Shown here one piece after another: positions 8,110-18,530 of a stretch of 64,000 nucleotides of DNA; the stretch's first letter is position 1, and each line of letters starts with the position of its first letter. This stretch comes from Sulfitobacter sp. DFL-14 (GTDB lineage: Bacteria > Pseudomonadota > Alphaproteobacteria > Rhodobacterales > Rhodobacteraceae). The stretch spans positions 87,091 to 151,090 of the forward strand of contig NZ_QBFD01000024.1 of NCBI RefSeq assembly GCF_003335585.1. Reading direction: 5' to 3'. The notes beneath the pieces were generated by a model, which saw only the letters and a list, made by a program, of their open reading frames with translations, had not been told where the DNA came from and did not search any database. The position numbers were made by a program, and so were the translations under genes.

Positions 8110-9169
8110 GCCGCTCCCCCTTGGCAGCACCATCGGCATTCTTGGCGGCGGTCAACTGGGCCGGATGCTGTCGGTTGCCGCCTCCCGTCTGGGGTTCAGG
8201 ACACATATCTTTGAGCCGGGGGCAGAGCCGCCCGCAGGCCATGTGGCCGATGCCGTCACCACGGCCCCCTATGAAGACGACGCCGCGCTCAAGGCCTTTG
8301 CCAGCGCTTGTGACATCGTGACGTTCGAGTTCGAGAATGTTCCCACAAGCGCACTGGACCTGATCGAGGCGCAGGTGCCGATCCGGCCGGGCCGCGAGGC
8401 CCTGCGCATCAGCCAGGATCGCCTGACCGAAAAGGAGTTTCTGCAAGGTCTGGGGCTGAACGTGGCCCCCTATGCCGATATCCCCGATCAGGCCGCACTG
8501 GATGCCGCTGTCACGGTGATCGGCACGCCGTCGATCCTCAAGACCCGGCGCTTTGGTTACGATGGCAAGGGCCAGGTGCGCCTGCGCAGCGCCGAGGAGG
8601 CTGGTGGCACCATGTCGCAGATGGGCGGCGCCCCCTGCGTTCTGGAAGGTTTTGTCGATTTCAGCCACGAGGTTTCCGTCATAGCAGCGCGCAGCGTGAC
8701 CGGCGAAGTGGCCTGTTTTGATCCCGGCGAAAACGTGCATCGCGACGGTATTCTGCACACCACAACGGTGCCTGCCCGCCTGTCGGCCAGCCAGCGCACC
8801 GACGCGGTTCTGATGGCTGCCAGAATCCTGAATGCGCTGGATTATGTCGGCGTTCTGGGGGTCGAGCTTTTCGTCACGGCGCAGGGTCTGATCGTGAACG
8901 AAATTGCGCCAAGGGTGCACAACTCGGGCCACTGGACACAGCAGGGCTGCAGCGTGGACCAGTTCGAACAGCACATCCGCGCCATCACAGGCTGGCCGCT
9001 GGGCGATGGCTCACGCTATGCCGATGTGGTGATGGAAAACCTGATCGGCGATGACATGGACAGGGTGCCGGAGTTGGCCCGCGAAAAGAACTCCAGCCTG
9101 CATCTTTATGGCAAGGCCAGCGTCAAACCGGGCCGCAAGATGGGCCATGTGAACCGGATCACGCGGTAA
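8102..9169 (+). CDS. purK: N5-carboxyaminoimidazole ribonucleotide synthase
   Basis: ATP-grasp enzyme that carboxylates AIR with bicarbonate to N5-CAIR, the substrate of PurE. 355 residues. [12 protein letters not shown] is the N-terminal nucleotide-fold signature. [12 protein letters not shown] is the ATP-grasp loop, and [14 protein letters not shown] is the metal/phosphate signature near residue 270. The start at 8102 overlaps the purE stop; GGAGG sits about 10 bases before it. The 3' end overlaps the convergent phnM by 11 bp. Confidence 0.95.
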   Translation: MTEPLPLGSTIGILGGGQLGRMLSVAASRLGFRTHIFEPGAEPPAGHVADAVTTAPYEDDAALKAFASACDIVTFEFENVPTSALDLIEAQVPIRPGREALRISQDRLTEKEFLQGLGLNVAPYADIPDQAALDAAVTVIGTPSILKTRRFGYDGKGQVRLRSAEEAGGTMSQMGGAPCVLEGFVDFSHEVSVIAARSVTGEVACFDPGENVHRDGILHTTTVPARLSASQRTDAVLMAARILNALDYVGVLGVELFVTAQGLIVNEIAPRVHNSGHWTQQGCSVDQFEQHIRAITGWPLGDGSRYADVVMENLIGDDMDRVPELAREKNSSLHLYGKASVKPGRKMGHVNRITR

Positions 9170-10301
9170 AACGCTCCGCAATCTCGCCCGACATGTAAGA
9201 CACCCGCCCAGCGACAAATGTCGCGGCCACGCGGCCCGTGGCAGCATCCAGCACCACGAGGTCGGCGCGTTTGCCTGCCTCCAGCACGCCGCGGTCGGTC
9301 AGCCCCAGAAGGGCGGCGGGCCCGCCGGAAACCAGATGCCAGATGTCCGCAATCGGGGCGACGCCCGCCTCTGCCAGCATCAAGGCGGCGCGGCGCGGCG
9401 AGGGGTAGTGATAATCTGACGCGATGGCGTCACAATAGCCCATCACGATCAGGTCCAGGGCCGACAGGTTGCCATTGTGCGACCCGCCGCGCACCACGTT
9501 GGGCGCACCCATGATCACCGCATCACCTGCCGCCTGCGCCGCCTCTGCCGCTTCCAGCGTCTCGGGGAACTCGGCAATGCGCACACCGCGCTTGCGCCAG
9601 GCGGCCCGCCCTTCCGCGGTTGTATCGTCATGACTGCCCATCCGCAGGCCTGCACGGCCCAGCGTTTCACACAAACCGTCAAGTGCTGCGGGCACCTCAT
9701 CCCTTTGCCCGTGCAGTTCCAGCATCATGGCATGGTGTTTCTCGGGGCTGCGCCCGGCCTTCAGCGCCTGCCCCATCAGCCTGCGCGGCTGTTTGCCTGC
9801 CTCCAGCCGGTCATGCGGCAGATGATCGTTGAAGACGATGTATTCGACCCCCCAATCCGCGATCCGCCCTGGCATTTCCTCATAAAGATCAAGCAGATGG
9901 GTTTCGAATCTCAACTGTCCCCGCAGGTCGGTGACCAGCGTGTTCCGGGTGTCAGCAATGGCGCGAAAGACCTTGTCGGCAAAGGATAATCCGCGCATTC
10001 CGCCTTCCCAGCTCACGAATTGCGCCAGTACCGCCGTGGTGATCCCGTTTGCGGCAAGCTCGGCCTCGCAGGCCACAAGCCCCTCATCCATCTGTTTCAT
10101 GGCCCCGCGCCGCTGGGCCAGATGACGTTCAAAGCCATCGCCATGCGGGTCAACGATACCCGGCAAGATGTTGAATCCCCGCAAATCCACGGAACGACCC
10201 ACAGGTTTATCCACAATCACGCCACCCGCAAAAGACAGCGGCGCATTGCTCCACCCTTCCCGGCGCAGCACCTGGCCCCCGGTCAGATCAATCTCGGGCA
10301 T
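9159..10301 (-). CDS. phnM: PhnM-like alpha-D-ribose 1-methylphosphonate 5-triphosphate diphosphatase
   Basis: Amidohydrolase-superfamily protein of 380 residues, closest to PhnM, which removes pyrophosphate from the C-P lyase pathway intermediate. Support: [14 protein letters not shown] (HxD metal site near residue 52), the GSHDDTT metal Asp region, [15 protein letters not shown] and DYHYPS. These loops match PhnM rather than dihydroorotase or adenine deaminase. No phnGHIJKL genes are in view, so it is either an orphan serving a distant phn operon or a relative with another phosphonate/phosphate substrate. Its start overlaps the stop of the upstream esterase gene by 14 bp. Confidence 0.85.
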   Translation of the reverse strand: MPEIDLTGGQVLRREGWSNAPLSFAGGVIVDKPVGRSVDLRGFNILPGIVDPHGDGFERHLAQRRGAMKQMDEGLVACEAELAANGITTAVLAQFVSWEGGMRGLSFADKVFRAIADTRNTLVTDLRGQLRFETHLLDLYEEMPGRIADWGVEYIVFNDHLPHDRLEAGKQPRRLMGQALKAGRSPEKHHAMMLELHGQRDEVPAALDGLCETLGRAGLRMGSHDDTTAEGRAAWRKRGVRIAEFPETLEAAEAAQAAGDAVIMGAPNVVRGGSHNGNLSALDLIVMGYCDAIASDYHYPSPRRAALMLAEAGVAPIADIWHLVSGGPAALLGLTDRGVLEAGKRADLVVLDAATGRVAATFVAGRVSYMSGEIAERFTA

Positions 10302-11073
10302 CGCTGCGGCCTGTCAGGCAGCTGCCGGCGGGGCAGCCAAAGGAATCCAGCACCCCGCCAATCCATGTCATCGACTGGTCAAAAGCACCTGTGTTGAGAA
10401 AGCTCATGGTCTGGGCGATCACCCGCGGATTGTTCATCATGAAAGTATGTGTCACCGGCAGGACGATGTGATCCGTCATGCCCGCCACACGGGTCGAGGC
10501 GACCGATACCTTGCCATCATCCGGCCCCGGCAGAACAGACGAAAAATAAGGGTTCAAAGACTGCGATCCCGCAATAATGCCCAGGGAAAACGTGACCGGC
10601 GGCAGGCTGCGCGGCAGGGCGTCCGGCCCGGTGCCCATCTGCGCGCCCGCCGGGCCGTTGATCCAGTCAAAGGCGACGACCTCGTTCAGCTCATCAACCA
10701 CTTCGCTGCCCTGGTTGGGCGGGGCCAGCATCACCACCCGCCCGACACGGTCAGCCCCGGCATCGACCACCCATTGCCGCAGCATGATACCCCCCATCGA
10801 ATGGGTCACAAAATCGACCTTGGGCGTCCCACAGGCCGCCACCGCATCCGGAAGGGTCTGTTTGACCAATGCCTCCACCGGTACCTCTGTCGAGGGGTAT
10901 CCGGGGCGCACCACGCGGTAGCCTTCACCCTCCAGTGCCGCCTCCATCAGGGCGAAGGAGGCTTCGGTCCTGGCCAGCCCGTGCAGCAGGACGACACAGC
11001 GCGACGGCGCTGCGGCAAGCCCGGAAGCAGCCCCCAGGGACAGGAGGGAAATGATGGCAATGATGCGTATCAT
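10288..11073 (-). CDS. Secreted alpha/beta hydrolase (lipase/esterase-like)
   Basis: Predicted exported serine hydrolase of 261 residues. Starting at 11073 gives a clean signal peptide ([18 protein letters not shown] followed by an AAA region); a longer upstream reading has no signal. HGLARTE resembles the oxyanion-hole HG motif, and THSMGG is the GxSxG-type nucleophile elbow (Ser about residue 92). The family resembles acetyltransferase/hydrolases such as PGAP1-like lipases. The tail has two Cys residues (FGCPAGSC), possibly a disulfide. The 3' end overlaps phnM by 14 bp, so they probably share a transcript. Substrate unknown. Confidence 0.75.
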   Translation of the reverse strand: MIRIIAIISLLSLGAASGLAAAPSRCVVLLHGLARTEASFALMEAALEGEGYRVVRPGYPSTEVPVEALVKQTLPDAVAACGTPKVDFVTHSMGGIMLRQWVVDAGADRVGRVVMLAPPNQGSEVVDELNEVVAFDWINGPAGAQMGTGPDALPRSLPPVTFSLGIIAGSQSLNPYFSSVLPGPDDGKVSVASTRVAGMTDHIVLPVTHTFMMNNPRVIAQTMSFLNTGAFDQSMTWIGGVLDSFGCPAGSCLTGRSDARD

Positions 11074-11143
11074 GGGCCTGAGATAGACTGATTTATCCGA
11101 ATATGAAATGCTGGCGCCACTGACGTTGCGAAAAGATCGCCCT

Positions 11144-11599
11144 ATGCCTTCCGCCTCCCCCCGTCTTACGGCCCGCGCCATCCTGATACATCAGGACCGG
11201 TTGCTGCTGGTCAATGCCTACCCCAACGGCGAAAGCCCCCTGATGTGCGCCCCGGGCGGCGGGGTGCATCCGGGCAGCTCGCTGCCGGACAACCTGGCGC
11301 GGGAGGTCTATGAGGAGACCGGTCTGACCATCACGGTCGGCGCGCCCTGTCTGGTCAATGAGTTCCACGATCCCGGCGGCAGTTTTCACCAGGTCGACAT
11401 CTACTTTCGCTGCATGTTGTCGGGCGCTCCCGACATCGACCCCGCCTGGCAGGATGTGGACCGGGTGGTGAGCAAATGGCAATGGACCAGCCGGGACGAA
11501 CTGGCCAGCATCCCGCACAAACCCGACAGTCTCGGCGCGGTCGCCTTCGGTGCGCCGGGTGCGATCAGCTACGATCCGCTGGAACCGATTGTGCGCTGA
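11144..11599 (+). CDS. NUDIX hydrolase with a degenerate Nudix box
   Basis: Nudix-fold protein of 151 residues, expected to hydrolyse a nucleoside diphosphate linked to another moiety. The box is GGVHPGSS...REVYEETGL: the REVxEExG core is intact, but the first conserved Glu (Gx5E) is Ser here. The core Glu residues that bind metal remain, so activity is plausible. I preferred the ATG at 11144 (MPSASP) because family members begin shortly before the RAILIHQD strand. The gene converges on and overlaps the EamA transporter by 35 bp at the 3' ends. Confidence 0.8.
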   Translation: MPSASPRLTARAILIHQDRLLLVNAYPNGESPLMCAPGGGVHPGSSLPDNLAREVYEETGLTITVGAPCLVNEFHDPGGSFHQVDIYFRCMLSGAPDIDPAWQDVDRVVSKWQWTSRDELASIPHKPDSLGAVAFGAPGAISYDPLEPIVR

Positions 11600-12413
11600 T
11601 CGCCCAGCCGATCCCCCCCAGGACCAGGAAAGTGGCAATGATCAGCAGGAGGCTCAGGCTTTCGCCCAGAAACACCACACCTGCGCAGATGGCGATCACC
11701 GGAACGCTCAGCTGCACCACGGCGGCGGTGGCGGAATCGAACCCTGGCAGCACGTTGTACCACAGCGCATAGCCCAGCCCTGATGTCAGCCCGCCGCAAA
11801 GAATACCCAGCGCGAGGCCCGTGGGACTGAAGTACAGCCCGGTCGAGACCAGCAGGACCAGAAGGATCGGCAGGCAAAGCAGGAAATTCGCCGCTGTCGC
11901 CGCAAGGGGGTCAGCGGCACTGCGCCCGATGATCGTATAGGCGGCCCATCCCAGCCCGGCAAAGACCATCAGCAAAGCCCCGGCAAGATCGCTGCTGTTC
12001 CCCGCCCCCGGCCAAAGCGCCACCAGCAGCCCGGCAAAGGCAATCGCGGCACCTGTGATCTGCCGCATGTTGGGGGCCGTACCCCTTATCGCACCATGGA
12101 GAAACATCGTGATCTGCACCACGCCGAACAGGATCAGCGCGCCCAGCCCCGCATCCAGCGTGAGATAGGCCAGCGAGAACCCGATCATATAGGCGGCAAG
12201 GCTGAACGCCCCCGGCAACCGGTTGCGCCGCAGCAGCGGCAAGCCCCCGCCCCGCAGGGTGATCACCATCCCCAGCACCAGCGCACCGGAAGCCACCCGG
12301 ACAATGGCAAAGCCCGCGGGGTCAATATGCTGCCCTTCGATGGCCAGCCGGGTCAGGACGGAATTGGCCGCAAAGGCGATCATGGTGAGAGCGGTGAGCA
12401 GGGCAAGGCGCAT
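11565..12413 (-). CDS. EamA/DMT-family transporter
   Basis: Inner-membrane permease of about 282 residues with ten predicted hydrophobic helices arranged as two EamA repeats (repeat junction near the NSSDLAGALL loop). Family members export amino acids, metabolites or nucleotide-like compounds; the substrate is unknown. I chose ATG 12413 (MRLALLTAL, beginning just before helix 1). An in-frame TTG at 12449 would add 12 residues. The 3' end overlaps the convergent Nudix gene by 35 bp, unusually long but both frames look genuine. Confidence 0.85.
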   Translation of the reverse strand: MRLALLTALTMIAFAANSVLTRLAIEGQHIDPAGFAIVRVASGALVLGMVITLRGGGLPLLRRNRLPGAFSLAAYMIGFSLAYLTLDAGLGALILFGVVQITMFLHGAIRGTAPNMRQITGAAIAFAGLLVALWPGAGNSSDLAGALLMVFAGLGWAAYTIIGRSAADPLAATAANFLLCLPILLVLLVSTGLYFSPTGLALGILCGGLTSGLGYALWYNVLPGFDSATAAVVQLSVPVIAICAGVVFLGESLSLLLIIATFLVLGGIGWAISAQSVPADRS

Positions 12414-12525
12414 GACGACAGCAGTAGCGACAGGGGCGCCTTTCGCCAAGACATTGAACGCGCAACCGGAACGATCTCGTGCAAAGCAAGGGGAACGACC
12501 GCTTCGAGTCCCAGACCTACCATCG

Positions 12526-12903
12526 CTATGTCAATGAAGGATCTTCTATTTCCTCTGAGAAGCGCCCGCGCTCAAGAAACACTGACAGAGCATCTTTTGC
12601 GAAAGAAGACAGGCGCACCCATTCGTTTGACGACCTAAACCAATCGACATCCCAAGAATTTTCGTCGGTGGCATTCGAGGCTGCTTCAACAAGTTGAACA
12701 AACTTTGAAATTACCTTTTTCTCTTTATTTATAAACACGTTAGGCGATATGTCATAATCGAGGGGGAGCCAGTCATCGACCATGTTGATAGCTTCAAACG
12801 CGCCAAATTTTGCTAGATCATCGCAAGAACAGAAGAAGTCTAATAGCTCGATCACTCGATTACGCAGTCGTTGGTAATGAAGTTGCTGACTGATCTCATC
12901 CAT
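12526..12903 (-). CDS. Small hypothetical protein, low GC, probable foreign gene
   Basis: I do not recognise this 125-residue acidic protein (MDEISQQLHYQRLRN at the start; alternative ATG six codons upstream at 12921). It is Asp/Glu-, Phe- and Trp-rich, with no signal peptide or membrane segment. Bases 12661-12900 contain 101 G/C of 240 (42%), against about 65% next door, and codon use is AT-leaning, so recent acquisition is likely. Neither start has a clear ribosome site. Single small acidic genes of this kind are sometimes orphan immunity or toxin-antitoxin partners, but nothing here proves that. Confidence 0.55.
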   Translation of the reverse strand: MDEISQQLHYQRLRNRVIELLDFFCSCDDLAKFGAFEAINMVDDWLPLDYDISPNVFINKEKKVISKFVQLVEAASNATDENSWDVDWFRSSNEWVRLSSFAKDALSVFLERGRFSEEIEDPSLT

Positions 12904-13015
12904 AACTGATGAATGCCACATCTTCGATGAATTGCGAACGGCAACAATGTCCGCATTGCCGACAACCGTCCATCAAAGATATCACGTGCAGAATTGCCCC
13001 TCCCTCCGATCCATG

Positions 13016-13045
13016 AAAAAGGGGCGCACCTTGCGGCACGCCCCC
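13016..13045 (-). terminator. Terminator of groESL
   Basis: Minus-strand hairpin GGGGCGTGCC-GCAA-GGTGCGCCCC, closed by a GCAA tetraloop (two G-U pairs) and followed by TTTTT (A-run 13016-13020 on plus). It lies 26 bases downstream of the groEL stop. Confidence 0.85.
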
Positions 13046-13070
13046 GTTTTCTCTGACAGGTCAGAGCAGC

Positions 13071-14753
<1,683 letters not shown>

Positions 14754-14790
14754 TCAGTTCAGCGAATAGGGTTCAGAGCGGCCGGATGGC

Positions 14791-15078
14791 TTACTCGATG
14801 ATCCCCATGATGTCGCTTTCCTTCATCATCAGCATTTCCTGACCTTCGACGGTCACTTCGGTGCCGGACCATTTGCCGAACAGGATCTTGTCGCCTGCCT
14901 TGACGGCCGGTGCGATCAGTTCACCGCTGTCCTTGCGGGCGCCTTCGCCCACGGCAACAACTTCGCCTTCGGAGGGTTTCTCTTTTGCGCTATCGGGGAT
15001 GATCAGCCCGCCAGCAGTTTTCTCTTCGCTTTCAGTGCGCTTTACCAGCACGCGGTCGTGAAGCGGTTTCAATGCCAT
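14791..15078 (-). CDS. groS: Co-chaperonin GroES (Hsp10)
   Basis: 95-residue lid of the GroEL chamber. The sequence begins [14 protein letters not shown] and carries the mobile loop ([18 protein letters not shown]) that contacts GroEL and the [11 protein letters not shown] strand. Usual length is about 95-97. First gene of groESL. AGGAGC lies about 8 bases before the ATG. Regulated by the CIRCE element 56 bases upstream. Confidence 0.98.
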   Translation of the reverse strand: MALKPLHDRVLVKRTESEEKTAGGLIIPDSAKEKPSEGEVVAVGEGARKDSGELIAPAVKAGDKILFGKWSGTEVTVEGQEMLMMKESDIMGIIE

Positions 15079-15133
15079 CTTTGTAGCTCCTTAACGCTCA
15101 AAGTTTCTCCCAGTCGCCCGTTTGTCCGGGCCG

Positions 15134-15160
15134 TTATCACTCAACATGGTCGAGTGCTAA
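15134..15160 (-). promoter_or_regulatory. CIRCE operator (HrcA binding site) of groESL
   Basis: TTATCACTC (15134-15142), 9 bases, GAGTGCTAA (15152-15160). This matches CIRCE (TTAGCACTC-N9-GAGTGCTAA) at 17 of 18 positions; on the minus strand the perfect arm comes first. It sits just downstream of the putative -10, the normal place for HrcA repression. hrcA itself is not in the window. Confidence 0.92.
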
Positions 15161-15167
15161 CGGCGCA

Positions 15168-15196
15168 TAGCTAGGGTTCCGATGAAGCCGAGTCAA
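15168..15196 (-). promoter_or_regulatory. Putative groESL promoter
   Basis: On the minus strand, TTGACT (15196-15191), a 17-base spacer, then TAGCTA (15173-15168). Its -10 ends 7 bases before the CIRCE element, so HrcA bound there would block initiation. The spacing and -35 are good for a housekeeping sigma factor; a sigma32 overlap is possible but not clear. Confidence 0.6.
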
Positions 15197-15326
15197 CCAT
15201 TGGTTTGTGGAAAATTTTATTGTGCCGGGAGTGCCGCGGTGGATTCGCGTGACCTGTGTATCCGGGCCTTGCGTTCAGGGGATATTCTGCGACCTCCAAG
15301 CTGAGGTTGGAGGCGTGCGGCGACCC

Positions 15327-15368
15327 GATCTTTTCAAAAAGATCGACCCGGAGTTTTCAAAAACTCCG
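15327..15368 (-). terminator. Tandem A/T-flanked hairpins after the DUF2161 gene
   Basis: Two short perfect hairpins in a row: GATCTTTT/AAAAGATC (15327-15334, 15337-15344) and CGGAGTTTT/AAAACTCCG (15349-15357, 15360-15368), each with a 2-base CA loop. They lie directly downstream of the DUF2161 stop (15375, minus strand). Their T-rich inner arms suggest a terminator or RNA-stabilising structure. Confidence 0.5.
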
Positions 15369-15374
15369 TTACCG

Positions 15375-16052
15375 TCAGGCCCCCAAAACCCTTCCGCTGA
15401 CCGCAACCGCCTCTGCGCCCGCCGGGGTCAGGCCATAGACCCCCTTCTCGACCTTCTCGAACCAGCCATAGTGGTTGTCGCGCATCATCGTGGTCGCGCG
15501 TGCGACGCCGGTTTCCCGGGCGACATCCGCGCCCCGGCTGGCCCCCACCTCGAACAGGTAGACCGCAAGTTTCAGCGTGTCCTGCCGGTAGGCGGTGACC
15601 AATCCGGCCCGCGTCTGCCCGCCATCATTGGGATCACCCTGCCGTCGCGCGAATTCGCGCAGCAACATCGCCTGCCGCTTGGCCGATTTTCGCGGGGCAT
15701 AGGGGCCGGGGTCGCAATGGACCTCGACCAGCCCGTCGGACAGCCGCACCGTGATCAGCCCCAGACCCAGCCGCCGCGCCAGCGCGGTATTCGCCTTGAT
15801 CGCCTTTGCGAACCGTTTGCCCGGCTGGCGCGCCACCGCCAGATAGATGTCATCGCTGACCTTGAGCCGCTCAAGGCACTGGTGAAACAGCGCCAGTGAA
15901 AACCCCAGCTTCAGCTCGATGATCAGGGGCGGCTCCGCCCCGCGCACAGCCATCACATCCGCCGCGCCGACTTCGGCCTTCACCACATAGCCCTGATCCT
16001 CCAGATAAGCCTTGATCGGGGGGTAAAGATCGGTTTCTCGCGGTTGCGTCAT
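15375..16052 (-). CDS. DUF2161 family PD-(D/E)XK nuclease-like protein
   Basis: 225 residues, recognised as the DUF2161 family common in Rhodobacteraceae. The N-terminal half has a PD-(D/E)XK-type active site: Asp in VGAADVMAV, then Glu and Lys in LIIELKLGF. The C-terminal half (about residues 140-225) looks like a winged-helix segment, with DVARETGVARATTMMRDNHYGW and GVYGLTPAG. It could therefore be a DNA-binding nuclease, but no activity is established. The gene stands alone, divergent from the MmcQ/YjbR gene 52 bp away, and ends in two tandem hairpins. Confidence 0.8.
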   Translation of the reverse strand: MTQPRETDLYPPIKAYLEDQGYVVKAEVGAADVMAVRGAEPPLIIELKLGFSLALFHQCLERLKVSDDIYLAVARQPGKRFAKAIKANTALARRLGLGLITVRLSDGLVEVHCDPGPYAPRKSAKRQAMLLREFARRQGDPNDGGQTRAGLVTAYRQDTLKLAVYLFEVGASRGADVARETGVARATTMMRDNHYGWFEKVEKGVYGLTPAGAEAVAVSGRVLGA

Positions 16053-16104
16053 GGCGCCAGAGTGACCTATTTCGCGCGCCCTTCCAAGCCGCTATGATCG
16101 CTTG

Positions 16105-16458
16105 ATGACCCGTGATGACCTGAATCGATTCTGCGCCGCGATGCCCCAGGCGACCCATGTCGTGCAATGGGGCAATGCGGATGTCTACAAGGTGGGCGGC
16201 AAGGTGTTCGCCATCATCGGCTTGGGCGAAAGCGGGGATACCGTGACCTTCAAAGTGTCTGAACTGGCATTCGAAGTGCTCTCCGACAGCCCGGGGCTGC
16301 GCCCTGCCCCCTACATGGCATCTCGCGGGTTGAAATGGATCCAGCAATACGGCCAGCCGGGCCTGTCGAGTGACAGCCTGCGCGATCATATTGCAGCCTC
16401 ATACGACATGGTCGTGGCCGGGCTGAGCAAGAAGCGGCGCAGCGAACTGGGGCTGTGA
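16105..16458 (+). CDS. MmcQ/YjbR family protein
   Basis: 117-residue single-domain protein of the MmcQ/YjbR (CyaY-like fold) family, described in other bacteria as having a double-wing DNA-binding architecture. Family features are MPQATHVVQWGN, VYKVGGKVFAI and a C-terminal SYDMVVAGLSKKRR. ATG at 16105 follows an in-frame TTG, and I prefer the ATG. The physiological role is unknown. Nothing in the surroundings adds to it. Confidence 0.8.
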   Translation: MTRDDLNRFCAAMPQATHVVQWGNADVYKVGGKVFAIIGLGESGDTVTFKVSELAFEVLSDSPGLRPAPYMASRGLKWIQQYGQPGLSSDSLRDHIAASYDMVVAGLSKKRRSELGL

Positions 16459-16547
16459 TGCTGCGTCGCAGCATGACGGGGTGACAAGGCAGGGCACTCG
16501 CCCTATAAGGCGCGCGAACCCACCGTTTCAATCGCAGGAAAAATTGC

Positions 16548-17468
16548 ATGACAACGCTCGTTTTCGGTCACAAATCACCCGACACCGACAGCACCGGCTC
16601 TCCCATCATCTGGGCGTGGTATCTGAACCATGTCCACGGCGTCGACGCCGCCCCCGCCCTGCTGGGCGAGCCCAATACCGAAGCGCTGTTCATGCTGGAC
16701 CATTGGAAGCTGGATAAACCGCAGATCATCGACGGCGTCAAAGACGACCAGCCCGTCGTGATCGTGGACACCAACAACCCCGCCGAGCTGCCCGACAACA
16801 TCAACAACGCGGACATCAAGGCGATCATCGACCATCACAAACTGGTCGGCGGGCTGGAAACCAAGGGCCCGATCCACATCAACATCCAGCCTTTGGCCTG
16901 CACCGCGACAATCATGTACAAGGCCATCGGTGACGACATGGCGCAGATGCCAACCGAGATCAAAGGCGCGATGCTGACCTGCATCCTGTCCGACACGCTG
17001 GAATTCCGCAGCCCGACCACCACCCCCGAAGACGAGGCCATCGCCAAGGCGCTGGCCAAGGATCTGGGCATCGACATTGCCGAATATGCCGCCAGGATGT
17101 TCGCGGCCAAGTCGGACGTATCCTCCTTCTCCGAAGCAGAATTGCTGCGGATGGACAGCAAGGAATACGAAGTTGGCGGCAAGCAGTTCCGCGTCTCTGT
17201 TCTTGAAACCACCTCGCCCAAAAGCGTCCTGGACCGCAAGGATGCGCTGATGGCCGCCATGCCGGGTGTCGCGGCAGAGGACGGCGCCGACCAAGTGCTG
17301 CTGTTCGTCGTGGACATCCTGAACGAGGAAGCGACCATGCTGATCCCGAACGAGCTGAGCAAGACCGTTGCCGAGAAGAGCTTTGGTGCCTCCATCTCCG
17401 GCGATACGGTGGTTCTGCCCGGCATCATGAGCCGCAAGAAGCAGATTATCCCGAACCTCAAGGTCTGA
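16548..17468 (+). CDS. ppaC: Manganese-dependent (family II) inorganic pyrophosphatase
   Basis: Hydrolyses pyrophosphate to phosphate, pulling biosynthetic reactions forward in the cytosol. 306 residues of the DHH superfamily. Metal ligands are visible in GHKSPDTDST (His8, Asp12, Asp14 region), in VDTNNPAELP and in IIDHHKLVG (DHH). The C-terminal domain carries the SRKKQIIP substrate motif (Arg-Lys-Lys). Length fits the family (about 310). Family II enzymes are best known from Firmicutes; their presence here instead of, or beside, the Mg-dependent Ppa is noteworthy. AGGA lies about 10 bases before the ATG. Confidence 0.95.
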   Translation: MTTLVFGHKSPDTDSTGSPIIWAWYLNHVHGVDAAPALLGEPNTEALFMLDHWKLDKPQIIDGVKDDQPVVIVDTNNPAELPDNINNADIKAIIDHHKLVGGLETKGPIHINIQPLACTATIMYKAIGDDMAQMPTEIKGAMLTCILSDTLEFRSPTTTPEDEAIAKALAKDLGIDIAEYAARMFAAKSDVSSFSEAELLRMDSKEYEVGGKQFRVSVLETTSPKSVLDRKDALMAAMPGVAAEDGADQVLLFVVDILNEEATMLIPNELSKTVAEKSFGASISGDTVVLPGIMSRKKQIIPNLKV

Positions 17469-17571
17469 TTGCAACGGCTGGGGCCGGCAATCCACGCCCG
17501 GCCCCTGCGTCACACGGTTTCCTATTCACCGGGAATCGCCTATGGCTGCGGCAATCGGCAAGGAGAATCCC

Positions 17572-18444
17572 ATGAACCGTATCATCACCAGCCTTTCCCA
17601 GGTTTCTGCGCAATATGATGCGTTGTTTGTCGATCTCTGGGGCTGCGTGCACAACGGCGTGACAGCCTTTCCCGAAGCGGTGGCAGCGCTTCAGGCCTAT
17701 CGTGCATCGGGTGGCAAGGTCATTCTGGTGACCAATTCGCCCCGCCCCCGTGCCGGGGTCGAAAAGCAGCTGGTGCATTTCGGTGTACCGCAAGACGCCT
17801 GGGATTCCATCGCCACCTCCGGGGATTCCGCGCGCGCCGCGATGTTTCGCGGCACCGTGGGTCAGAAGGTCTGGTTCATCGGCCAGCCCGGCGAGGAGAA
17901 GTTCTTTGAACCGCTCAGCATCCAGAAAAACCCGATTGAGGTCACACAGGTGCCCCTGGACGAGGCCGAAGGGATCGTCTGTACCGGCCCCAAGGATCCT
18001 TTTGCCGACCCCGAGGTCATGCGTCCGGAATTTGAAGCGGCGATTGCCCGCGGCCTGAAACTGCTCTGCGCCAATCCCGACATCGTCGTGGACCGGGGCG
18101 AGGAACGCGAATGGTGCGCCGGGGCGCTGGCGCAACTCTACACCGAAATGGGGGGCGAGAGCCTTTATTTCGGCAAACCGCATCCGCCGATCTATGACCT
18201 GGCACGGCGCCGCCTGACCGCCCTCGGCACCGAGGTCCCCGACGACAGGGTTCTTGCCATCGGCGACGGTATCCTGACCGACATCAAGGGCGCACAGGGC
18301 GAAAACATCGATTCGCTCTTTATCACCGGCGGTCTGGCCGCAAGTGAGACCCAGACCGGCAGGCAGCCGAATCCGGAAGCGCTCAAGGCCTTTCTGGCAA
18401 GGGATGTCTACGATCCGACCTATGCAATCGGGTTCCTGCGGTAG
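17572..18444 (+). CDS. TIGR01459-type HAD hydrolase (HAD class IIA)
   Basis: Cytosolic HAD-superfamily phosphatase-like protein of 290 residues. FVDLWGCVHNG is motif I, with Asp as the nucleophile; family members of this alphaproteobacterial type have D-x-W-G in place of D-x-D-G. VTNSPRP is motif II, GKPHPPIYDLA motif III and IGDGILTDIKGAQ motif IV. The physiological substrate is unknown. Start set by a strong AAGGAG 7 bases before ATG 17572. Monocistronic by spacing, 86 bp before the MaoC gene. Confidence 0.88.
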   Translation: MNRIITSLSQVSAQYDALFVDLWGCVHNGVTAFPEAVAALQAYRASGGKVILVTNSPRPRAGVEKQLVHFGVPQDAWDSIATSGDSARAAMFRGTVGQKVWFIGQPGEEKFFEPLSIQKNPIEVTQVPLDEAEGIVCTGPKDPFADPEVMRPEFEAAIARGLKLLCANPDIVVDRGEEREWCAGALAQLYTEMGGESLYFGKPHPPIYDLARRRLTALGTEVPDDRVLAIGDGILTDIKGAQGENIDSLFITGGLAASETQTGRQPNPEALKAFLARDVYDPTYAIGFLR

Positions 18445-18530
18445 AAAAAGACTTGCGTTTCTGCGCCTGCGAAGTAATTAAGTTGCCAGAAGTTCGCTCT
18501 TTGCGGCACTTTATTACCTAGGGGGACGGT

